From contig NZ_JBDFMM010000001.1 of NCBI RefSeq assembly GCF_047238265.1, forward strand, positions 1,922,001-1,986,000: a DNA stretch of 64,000 nucleotides, in the 5' to 3' direction. This DNA comes from Paenibacillus_F sp047238265 (GTDB lineage: Bacteria > Bacillota > Bacilli > Paenibacillales > NBRC-103111). The notes beneath the pieces are model-generated. The model saw nothing but the letters and a program-made list of their open reading frames with translations. It ran no database searches and was not told the DNA's origin. The position numbers were made by a program, and so were the translations under genes. Positions 25,463-32,583 of the stretch are shown in pieces. Position 1 is the stretch's first letter. Every line of letters begins with the position of its first letter.

Positions 25463-26641
25463 ATGAACGATAAGCTCAAAATCGGAATCACGTGCTACCC
25501 TACGCTGGGAGGTTCCGGAGTGGTTGCGACGGAGCTCGGCAAGCTGCTCGCGGAAAAAGGCCACGAGGTCCACTTTATTACGCACAGTATGCCTTTCCGG
25601 CTGGGTAAATTCCATAGAAATATCTATTATCATGAGGTAGAGGTCAGCGATTATTACGTTTTCCGCTACCCTCCTTACGACTTATCCCTGGCGAGCAAGC
25701 TTGCGCAGGTCGCTCAGATGCAGAAGCTGGATCTTCTGCACGTTCATTACGCGATTCCGCATGCCGTCTGCGCGCTGCTGGCCAAGCAGATGGTAGGCCC
25801 GGATCTGAAAGTCGTTACCACCCTCCACGGGACGGATATTACGGTACTCGCCCAAGACCAGTCCATCAGCGATCTGATCCGGTACGCCATTAACGAAAGC
25901 GATGCGGTTACGGCCGTATCCAACGATCTCATCGCGGAAACGAGAGAAACGCTCGATATTTCCAGAGACATCGATTTGACCTACAATTTTGTGGACAAGC
26001 GGGTCTATTACCCGCGTGACGTAAAGTCGCTGCGGAAAGAATTCGCCCGGGACGATGAGAAAATTTTGCTGCATATTTCGAATTTCCGCCCGGTCAAAAG
26101 GGTCACGGACGTCGTCGATATTTTTAAGCGCGTCAGCGAAAAAATTCCGAGCCGCCTACTTTTTGTTGGCGAAGGACCGGAGCTGTCCAAAGTGATTTCG
26201 TACGTGAAAGAACTGGGCCTTAGCGACCGGGTTAACTTTTGCGGCAAACAAGACGATGTGGCGCAGCTTATTTCCCTGGGTGATGTTATGCTTCTGCCTT
26301 CGGAAAAAGAAAGCTTCGGGCTTGTCGCTCTGGAAGCGATGGCCTGCGGCGTGCCGACGGTTGGCTCCATAGCCGGGGGTATTCCCGAGCTTGTAACGCA
26401 CGGAGAGACCGGTTTTCTGGCGGAAATCGGCGATACCGAGAAAATGGCGGAGTATGCGGTCGAGCTGCTCCGTGATCCGCAGGCGTACGAAAAAATGTCG
26501 GCCGCATGTCTGAACCGTGCCCGCACGACGTTCTGCAACGACTGGATCACGATGCAATACGAGGAAATTTATTACCGGGTTCTCGGCAAAGAACTGCCTC
26601 CGTCGCACCGGGTGGACAAACAAGCTTGCGCGGAAAGCTAA
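25463..26641 (+). CDS. bshA: N-acetyl-alpha-D-glucosaminyl L-malate synthase
   Basis: GT4-family retaining glycosyltransferase that joins GlcNAc from UDP-GlcNAc to L-malate, the first step of bacillithiol synthesis. The 392-residue protein has the N-terminal loop TCYPTLGGSGVVATELG, the phosphate-contacting NFRPVKRV and the EX7E-type motif EKESFGLVALEAMACGVP. It forms the unit mgsA-bshB1-bshA-cca-birA seen in B. subtilis. Confidence 0.94.
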   Translation: MNDKLKIGITCYPTLGGSGVVATELGKLLAEKGHEVHFITHSMPFRLGKFHRNIYYHEVEVSDYYVFRYPPYDLSLASKLAQVAQMQKLDLLHVHYAIPHAVCALLAKQMVGPDLKVVTTLHGTDITVLAQDQSISDLIRYAINESDAVTAVSNDLIAETRETLDISRDIDLTYNFVDKRVYYPRDVKSLRKEFARDDEKILLHISNFRPVKRVTDVVDIFKRVSEKIPSRLLFVGEGPELSKVISYVKELGLSDRVNFCGKQDDVAQLISLGDVMLLPSEKESFGLVALEAMACGVPTVGSIAGGIPELVTHGETGFLAEIGDTEKMAEYAVELLRDPQAYEKMSAACLNRARTTFCNDWITMQYEEIYYRVLGKELPPSHRVDKQACAES

Positions 26642-26675
26642 GCGTGTTCCGGTAACGGAAGGAAGAGTACATACC

Positions 26676-28292
26676 ATGGAAGAGAAAAACCGGACCATGA
26701 TCGAAGAAGGGCGCCGTGTGCTCGAAAGGCTGCGGTCCCGGCGGCATGAGGCTTATTTCGTCGGCGGGTTTGTCAGGGATTATGTTCTGGGACGGCCCGT
26801 AAAAGACGTGGATATCGCGACTTCGGCCAAACCCGAAGAAGTGATGGAAGCCTTCCCGAAGACGGTGCCTACCGGGCTGCAGCACGGTACGGTCACCGTT
26901 CTGACGGGGGCTTACAGTTTTGAAGTGACGACCTTCCGGAAGGAAACGGAATACGAGGGATTCCGCAGACCGGCGGAAGTCGAATACATTACGGATTTGG
27001 AAGAAGATTTGAAAAGGCGCGACTTTACGATGAACGCCATGGCCATGGACGCGGATGGAAGCCTGATCGATCCGTTCGAAGGGCGAAGCGATATGAACAG
27101 AGGCGTTCTGAGATGCGTGGGGGAGGCGTCCGAGCGTTTCGGAGAGGATGCTTTGAGGATGCTGCGCTGCATCCGTTTCGCAGCCGAATACGGCCTTGAG
27201 ATCGAAGACGCCACGTGGCAGGCTCTGCTGCGGCAGGCCCCTCTGCTGCGGCACATCGCGATGGAGCGCGTACGCGCGGAGCTCCAGCGCATGGTGGGCG
27301 GCGCAGACCCGGCCCGCGCCGCGGAACTGCTCCTCGCGAGCGGGCTCTGGCGGCACGCCAAGACTCCGCTCGCGCTGCCCTTCGCCGCATGGGGACATCC
27401 CCATGCGCGGGCGGTCGTCGCCCATCTGTCCTCTGTCCCTGCGGAAGAGGACAGATGGGCGGTTCTGCTGCTGCTGATCGGTTCGCAGCAGCTTGAAGCC
27501 GTCAGAGCGGAGCTGCGCGCTCTGACGTTCCCCGGCGAGGATATTGCGCGTTTGACGCGCATCCTCGCCGTGCATGCGCTTCTTCAGCGTGATGACGCTG
27601 AAGAAGCGACGGTACAGCCGCTGACGGACGCGCCGGCGTCCGCGGAAGAGCGCGCAGCCGCGCGGTTTAAGCTTGCCGTGCTTGCTCACGGCAAGGAAGC
27701 TGCGCGCGGCTGGCTGCGCGCGGCGGAGCTTCTGCGCACCGCATGGCGGCAGCAGGCCGGCGTACGCGCGCGAAACGATCGTCGTGAGCAAGAGGACCTG
27801 CCGCCCGCGAAAGCCGCGGATTCGGGCCCGTCGCTGAAGGGTGAGCCGCACGACCTTGCAGCTTCACCGGCGCGAAGCGATCGTCACGAGCAAGAAGCAC
27901 CTCCATCCGCGATTGCTGCGCCGCTCGGTTCGGCGCCGCCTAGCCGCTCAACCGGCCGGAATGAAGCCACCGGGGACCTTTCCATGGACGCAGAAGCAGA
28001 TGCCGCGGCATATGAAGCAGGATTGGATAAACTTTTCCGCTTTATGACGGGCGAAGCGGGCGTTTACCTGGTTAACGGTGAATCCTGGATACGCGAAATG
28101 CCGGTCCATGGAATTAAAGATCTCGCCGTCGGGGGTACCGATTTGATGGCGCGAAGCGGGCAAAAAGCGGGACCCTGGATAGGCGAGACGCTTAATATGC
28201 TTCTGGAGCGGGTTGCCTTGGGTCTTTTGGAAAACACCAAAGAAATCTTAATGACGGAAGCTTTCCGTCCTATAGAAATGCGAGATGAATGA
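26676..28292 (+). CDS. cca: CCA tRNA nucleotidyltransferase, with expanded central/linker region
   Basis: Adds CCA to tRNA 3' ends. The N-terminal catalytic domain is clear: GG at residues 30-31 in YFVGGFVRD, the metal pair in DVDIAT (44-46), then RRDFTMNAMA, EDALRMLRCIRFA and a tRNA-binding helical region. The product is 538 residues, about 100 longer than most relatives. The extra length lies around residues 350-440, an Ala/Pro/Arg/Glu-rich low-complexity stretch with two related 34-codon units. The DNA for about residues 238-346 is very G+C-rich and tiled with perfect inverted repeats. The C-terminus (ESWIREMPVHGIKDLAVGG) is normal. ATG 26676 follows GGAAGGAAG. Confidence 0.92.
   Translation: MEEKNRTMIEEGRRVLERLRSRRHEAYFVGGFVRDYVLGRPVKDVDIATSAKPEEVMEAFPKTVPTGLQHGTVTVLTGAYSFEVTTFRKETEYEGFRRPAEVEYITDLEEDLKRRDFTMNAMAMDADGSLIDPFEGRSDMNRGVLRCVGEASERFGEDALRMLRCIRFAAEYGLEIEDATWQALLRQAPLLRHIAMERVRAELQRMVGGADPARAAELLLASGLWRHAKTPLALPFAAWGHPHARAVVAHLSSVPAEEDRWAVLLLLIGSQQLEAVRAELRALTFPGEDIARLTRILAVHALLQRDDAEEATVQPLTDAPASAEERAAARFKLAVLAHGKEAARGWLRAAELLRTAWRQQAGVRARNDRREQEDLPPAKAADSGPSLKGEPHDLAASPARSDRHEQEAPPSAIAAPLGSAPPSRSTGRNEATGDLSMDAEADAAAYEAGLDKLFRFMTGEAGVYLVNGESWIREMPVHGIKDLAVGGTDLMARSGQKAGPWIGETLNMLLERVALGLLENTKEILMTEAFRPIEMRDE
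27386..27711. repeat. Cluster of perfect inverted repeats inside cca
   Basis: Within 326 coding bases these stems follow one another: 27386-27395/27398-27407 (10 bp), 27419-27434/27446-27461 (16 bp), 27465-27471/27485-27491 (7 bp), 27501-27509/27518-27526 (9 bp), 27534-27542/27561-27569 enclosing 27546-27551/27555-27560, 27577-27590/27595-27608 (14 bp), 27625-27631/27636-27642 (7 bp), and 27656-27664/27703-27711 enclosing 27672-27680/27687-27695. All are perfect. The line 27661-27720 is 68% G+C. Confidence 0.85.
27768..27971 (+). repeat. Two diverged 102-base units in the cca linker
   Basis: Copies begin at 27768 and 27870, exactly 34 codons apart. The first 50 or so bases of each are clearly related (GCGCGAARCGATCGTC, then GAGCAAGA), giving ARNDRREQEDLPPAKAA and ARSDRHEQEAPPSAIAA in the protein. 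The remainders have diverged. The frame is kept. Confidence 0.6.
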
Positions 28293-28295
28293 CTC

Positions 28296-29270
28296 ATGGC
28301 GGTACGCGAGCGAATTGTAGACTTGTTCCGGAGCAATCCGGGCGTATATTTGTCCGGCGAGCAAATCAGCCGGGAGCTGGGCTGCAGCCGGACAGCCGTC
28401 TGGAAACATATCGAAAGCCTCCGGCAGGACGGGTTTCAGTTTGAAGCCGTCACCCGGAAAGGCTACCGTCTTATTGAAGAGCCCGACAAGCTCCAGGCAG
28501 CTCTTATCGACGAAGTTTTGCAGACCCGATTCATGGGCAGGCATATCGAAGTCCGTGAAGCTGTTGATTCCACGATGAATGAAGCCCATAGGCTCGTCGC
28601 GGAAGGTGCGGGGGAAGGAACGCTGATCTTTGCCGAAGAGCAGACCTCCGGCCGCGGCCGGATGGGCAGGCACTGGCACTCGCCGAAAGGGAAGGGCATC
28701 TGGATGAGCCTGATCCTGAAGCCGCGCGTACCGGTTTACTTCGTTCCGCAGCTTACCCTCCTTACCGCGGTAGCTCTTTGCCGGGCGATCCGCCGGGTAA
28801 GCGGCGTCGAAGTCGGAATTAAGTGGCCGAATGATCTTCTTGTGAAGGGCCGCAAAGTAAGCGGGATTCTGCTTGAAATGAGCGGAGAAGACGAACGGCT
28901 GAAATATGTGATCGTCGGTGTCGGCATTACGGCGAATCTGACGGAAACCGATTTTCCGGAAGAGCTGAAGCCGGTGGCCACTTCGCTTGCGCTGGAATCG
29001 GGTTCACCCGTTGTGCGGGAAGCGATAATTGCGGCTTTTCTGAATGAGCTGGAGCAGCTGTACGATCTGTATCTGGAAAACGGATTCGCTCCCATCCGGA
29101 TCATGTGGGAAGCGATGAGCGTTTCGCTGAATTGTCCCATCCGGGTCAAAACGAGCGAGGGAATGCTGGAAGGACGGGCGGATTCGCTCGATGACAGCGG
29201 GGCGCTGACCGTGCTTACGGACGACGGCCGCAAAGTTAAAATTTACAGCGGCGATGTCGAATTACGCTAA
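28296..29270 (+). CDS. birA: Bifunctional biotin-protein ligase / biotin repressor
   Basis: Attaches biotin to carboxylases and represses biotin genes. The 324-residue protein has an N-terminal winged helix (YLSGEQISRELGCSRTAVWKHI), the biotinyl-AMP loop GRGRMGRHW, the substrate motif IKWPNDLLV and a C-terminal SH3-like domain. It starts three bases after the cca stop; birA after cca is the B. subtilis order. A short terminator follows. Confidence 0.95.
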   Translation: MAVRERIVDLFRSNPGVYLSGEQISRELGCSRTAVWKHIESLRQDGFQFEAVTRKGYRLIEEPDKLQAALIDEVLQTRFMGRHIEVREAVDSTMNEAHRLVAEGAGEGTLIFAEEQTSGRGRMGRHWHSPKGKGIWMSLILKPRVPVYFVPQLTLLTAVALCRAIRRVSGVEVGIKWPNDLLVKGRKVSGILLEMSGEDERLKYVIVGVGITANLTETDFPEELKPVATSLALESGSPVVREAIIAAFLNELEQLYDLYLENGFAPIRIMWEAMSVSLNCPIRVKTSEGMLEGRADSLDDSGALTVLTDDGRKVKIYSGDVELR

Positions 29271-29274
29271 ACCG

Positions 29275-29297
29275 TCTGTTCAAAAGAACAGGTTTTT
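29275..29297 (+). terminator. Terminator after birA
   Basis: CTGTTC (29276-29281) and GAACAG (29286-29291) with loop AAAA are followed by five T residues; a T-G pair extends the stem by one. Confidence 0.65.
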
Positions 29298-29456
29298 GAT
29301 ATACTGTCACCGTAAGGCGGTATCTTCGGAACTGCACTTATACGGTTAATGCTTTAGACAATTGCATAAAGTACGTTTGTGTGTTTTCTGATTCTGCTCT
29401 GAGCCTGAAGGACCGAGACAGAAGGATCATACGATTCACGATTCTTTGACTATGCG

Positions 29457-29488
29457 CCCTTTCAGTCTGTTTGCTGAAGGGTTTTTTT
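29457..29488 (+). terminator. Terminator-like hairpin before panB
   Basis: CCCTTTCAG (29457-29465) pairs with CTGAAGGG (29474-29481) with one bulged T, followed by seven T residues. It lies about 80 bases before panB. The interval 29298-29456 holds no gene, so this may end a short RNA or attenuate the pan operon; a TATACT -10-like box occurs at about 29299. Confidence 0.6.
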
Positions 29489-29568
29489 GATGCTTAGAAC
29501 CCGGTCAAGGCTTGGACGGAAGCACGGTTTTATTTTTTCCACATTAAAAAAGAAAGCGTGGGATTGAC

Positions 29569-30429
29569 ATGGCGCAAGAGCGCAAACCGGTGACGACTGT
29601 CAAGCTGCAAAAAATGAAAGCGAGCAAGGAACCTATTTCGATGGTGACGGCCTACGACTATTTGACGGCCAAACTGGCGGACGAAGCGGGAGTGGACATG
29701 ATTCTGGTGGGCGATTCCCTTGGAAACGTGATACAAGGTCATGAGTCCACTCTGCCCGTCACGCTGGACGAAATGATTTACCATGCGAAGACGGTAACGC
29801 GTGCCGTCAAAACGGCTTTTGTCGTAACGGACCTGCCGTTCATGACCTATCACGGAAGCCTGGATACGACGCTTCAGAACGCGGGACGGATCATGCGGGA
29901 AGGCTTGTCCAAAGGCGTCAAGCTGGAGGGCGGGGCGGAAATCGCCCATGCGGTTAAAGCATTGACCCAGGCGGGTGTTCCCGTCGTCGGCCATCTCGGA
30001 CTTACGCCTCAATCGGTTCACGTGCTCGGCGGTTACCGTGTACAGGGCAAAAATTCCGAGCAGGCCCGCAAACTGATGGAAGACGCCCAAGCGCTGGAAG
30101 AAGCGGGCGCGATTGCGATCGTACTGGAATTGGTAACGGAAGAACTGGCCGAATGGATCACAAGCAAGTTGTCCATTCCGACGATCGGTATCGGTGCGGG
30201 CGCGTCCTGCGACGGCCAGGTTCTCGTTTTTCACGATATGCTCGGTTACGAGCCGGATGCTCCGGCCAAAAAGTTCGTAAAAGCTTATGCGCAGGTAGGA
30301 CTCGCCATTCGCGAAGGAATCGGGCAGTATGTGGCCGAAGTGAAAGGCCGCAAATTCCCCGCCGAACAGCACAGCTTCAAAGGAGATAACGAAGTTCTCC
30401 AGTATTTGTACGGAACGTCCGTTAAATAA
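29569..30429 (+). CDS. panB: 3-methyl-2-oxobutanoate hydroxymethyltransferase
   Basis: Makes ketopantoate from ketoisovalerate and methylene-THF, the first step of pantothenate synthesis. The 286-residue protein has the family blocks KEPISMVTAYDYLTAKLAD, ILVGDSLGNV, VGHLGLTPQSVH and IGIGAGASCDGQVLV. The ribosome site AAAGAAAG is weak. panC follows after 39 bases and panD four bases after that, so the whole pantoate-to-beta-alanine branch is one operon. Confidence 0.96.
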   Translation: MAQERKPVTTVKLQKMKASKEPISMVTAYDYLTAKLADEAGVDMILVGDSLGNVIQGHESTLPVTLDEMIYHAKTVTRAVKTAFVVTDLPFMTYHGSLDTTLQNAGRIMREGLSKGVKLEGGAEIAHAVKALTQAGVPVVGHLGLTPQSVHVLGGYRVQGKNSEQARKLMEDAQALEEAGAIAIVLELVTEELAEWITSKLSIPTIGIGAGASCDGQVLVFHDMLGYEPDAPAKKFVKAYAQVGLAIREGIGQYVAEVKGRKFPAEQHSFKGDNEVLQYLYGTSVK

Positions 30430-30468
30430 ACGGTTATCCTAGCTTTAGTCGTTAAGGAGAGAGAGACG

Positions 30469-31350
30469 TTGGAAGTTATTCAAAGCATTGCTTTGCTGCG
30501 CAGTACGCTGGAACGGAAAAAATCCGGAATCGGGGCGGCACTTAAGGCCCCGGTCGGCTTTGTGCCTACGATGGGTTACCTTCACGAAGGGCATCTGAGT
30601 CTGATAAAAGCGGCCCGCGAAGCGAGCGAAATCGTCGTGCTCAGCATTTTCGTCAACCCGCTGCAGTTCGGTCCTGCCGAAGACCTAGACCGTTATCCGC
30701 GGGATACGGAGAGGGACTTGAAGCTGGCGGAAGAAGCCGGGGTAGATATCGTTTTTCTGCCTCAGGTCGAGGAAATGTACCCGGGACCGGTCAAAACGAC
30801 CGTTTCCGTTTCGGGTATCACTTCGGTACTTTGCGGCGCTTCGCGTCCCGTGCACTTCGACGGGGTGACTACGGTCGTGGCCAAGCTGTTCAACATCGTT
30901 CAGCCCGATAAAGCTTTCTTCGGACTTAAGGATGCGCAGCAGGTCGCCGTCGTTTCGCAAATGGTCCAGGATTTGAATATGAACGTGGACATTGTGGCGT
31001 GCCCCATTTTACGCGAAGAAGACGGGCTTGCGATGAGCTCCCGGAACGTATTTCTGAGCAGGGACGAACGGGAGCAGGCACTCGTTCTGAGCCGCTCCTT
31101 GAAAGCCGCGGAAGCCTGGGCGCGGGAGCACGCTTCTTTCCGGGCGGAAGACCTCCGCGGCTACGTAAAAGCCATCATTGAAGAAGCCCCTCTCGCGGAA
31201 ATCGATTACGTAGAGGTTTTGACGTACCCGCAGTTGGAGCAGCCCGAAGCGGTTGAAACGGGCGTACCCGTACAGCTTATCGTCGCGCTGGCGGTTAAAT
31301 TCGGCGCTACGCGGCTTATCGACAACACTATTTTAACCCTGGGGAAGTGA
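30469..31350 (+). CDS. panC: Pantothenate synthetase
   Basis: Joins pantoate and beta-alanine with ATP. The 293-residue protein carries the class I-like PTMGYLHEGHLSL motif (HxGH), the FVNPLQFGP pantoate site and the later AMSSRN. It starts with TTG at 30469, preceded by AAGGAGAG at the right distance; no ATG with a site is available nearby. Confidence 0.95.
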   Translation: MEVIQSIALLRSTLERKKSGIGAALKAPVGFVPTMGYLHEGHLSLIKAAREASEIVVLSIFVNPLQFGPAEDLDRYPRDTERDLKLAEEAGVDIVFLPQVEEMYPGPVKTTVSVSGITSVLCGASRPVHFDGVTTVVAKLFNIVQPDKAFFGLKDAQQVAVVSQMVQDLNMNVDIVACPILREEDGLAMSSRNVFLSRDEREQALVLSRSLKAAEAWAREHASFRAEDLRGYVKAIIEEAPLAEIDYVEVLTYPQLEQPEAVETGVPVQLIVALAVKFGATRLIDNTILTLGK

Positions 31351-31354
31351 TCGC

Positions 31355-31738
31355 ATGTTCAGAACCATGATGAAAGCCAAAATTCACCGTGCGACGGTGA
31401 CCGAGGCGAATCTTAATTATATCGGAAGCATTACGATTGACGAGGATCTGCTGGATCAGGTGGATATGCTGCCGAACGAGAAGGTCCAGATCGTGAACAA
31501 CAACAACGGAGCCCGCCTGGAAACATATATTATACCGGGCCCCCGCGGAACGGGTGTTATCTGCCTTAACGGCGCCGCGGCGCGGCTCGTGCAGACGGGT
31601 GACACGGTTATCATCATTTCTTACGCGATGATGACGGAAGAAGAGGCGCGGCGCCACAAGCCGACCGTAGCGATCATGGGAGAAAACAATAAAGTGGCCC
31701 AGCTGCTAAAAGAGGAAATGCATGCAACTGTACTGTAA
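31355..31738 (+). CDS. panD: Aspartate 1-decarboxylase precursor
   Basis: Makes beta-alanine from aspartate. The 127-residue proenzyme cleaves itself between Gly24 and Ser25 (YIGSITI) to form the catalytic pyruvoyl group; Tyr58-type TYIIPGPRG and GAAARLV also match. It starts four bases after the panC stop. Together with panB and panC it supplies the whole local pantothenate branch. Confidence 0.96.
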   Translation: MFRTMMKAKIHRATVTEANLNYIGSITIDEDLLDQVDMLPNEKVQIVNNNNGARLETYIIPGPRGTGVICLNGAAARLVQTGDTVIIISYAMMTEEEARRHKPTVAIMGENNKVAQLLKEEMHATVL

Positions 31739-31828
31739 CGTCTGGCACCCTTAAAGAACTTGTATGAAAACACCTCCGGCAACGCAGAATGAGTGTACGA
31801 CAGCAAAGCCGAAGGTGGGGGATGCGCA

Positions 31829-32464
31829 GTGTTCAAACATTTGTTCGCCACGATGAATGAAGTGTTGGATGAAATTCTGCTTCAGTTGCCGAATGCGAAA
31901 GGCGCGTTAAAAGCGGAGCTTGAAGATGAGCTTGCAGCCCTGAAGGCCATTAGTGACGATTGTATCGAGCACTGGCTCCTCTTTGAGGAGAAGCTTGGAA
32001 AAACCCTGTCCGTCGAAAACGCGTCCGTCCCGTCTATGTCAGCCCCCGTACCCGATCCGCAGCAGCCGGACTTGTCTCCGGCGGCCGAAGCCGATCAGCC
32101 TAATCAGGCCGAGGGGAGGGAAGCGGCGGAGTTTATCCGCGGGCAGGGATTTTATATGCTCTTCATGTACGAGCAGGCGACCCGGGAATTCGAGGCTCTG
32201 CTTGTGCGCGAACCGGACTTTTTACTTGCGAGGGCTTATCTCGCCATGGGCTATTTGCGCCAGGGAGATACGGCGGAAGCCGCCCGGCACTTCACCCTTC
32301 TTCTGGCACTTACCGAAAATAAACAGATGAAAGCCATCTCTTACAACGCGATGGGCTGCATCCAGTTTCAGAACCGGAATCTGGAACAGGCGCTTGAGTA
32401 TTTCAAAAAAGCCTATCATGCCGATCCGGACTGTCTGGAGCTTTTTTCCGCATCGAACGAATAA
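31829..32464 (+). CDS. Tetratricopeptide-repeat protein
   Basis: A 211-residue soluble protein. A helical N-terminus (LDEILLQLPNAKGALKAELEDELAAL) is followed by a Pro/Ser-rich linker at about residues 65-95 and then TPR units such as ARAYLAMGYLRQGDTAEAARHFTLLL and AMGCIQFQNRNLEQALEYFKKAYHADP. GTG 31829 is chosen because GGTGGGGG lies upstream. It sits between panD and dinG, where B. subtilis has no clear counterpart. A binding role is likely; the partner is unknown. Confidence 0.75.
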   Translation: MFKHLFATMNEVLDEILLQLPNAKGALKAELEDELAALKAISDDCIEHWLLFEEKLGKTLSVENASVPSMSAPVPDPQQPDLSPAAEADQPNQAEGREAAEFIRGQGFYMLFMYEQATREFEALLVREPDFLLARAYLAMGYLRQGDTAEAARHFTLLLALTENKQMKAISYNAMGCIQFQNRNLEQALEYFKKAYHADPDCLELFSASNE

Positions 32465-32583
32465 GAAGAAATAAGAACGGATGCTCTCTTTATTTGTGGA
32501 ATCGACAAACTAACTTCCCCTCTGGGCCTCTAAATGTGGTATGCTTAGAATAGAAGCTGGAGAAAGGAAGAAGGCTTGAACTT

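Noticed and set aside
27386..27711. Hairpin array considered as a CRISPR or integron-type repeat region
   Set aside because: The stems differ in sequence, there are no uniform repeats and spacers, and the region is in frame within cca.
26547..27851. A 434-codon open frame on the minus strand opposite cca
   Set aside because: It lies entirely opposite a well-recognised gene, has no family motifs and is typical of antisense frames in G+C-rich coding sequence.
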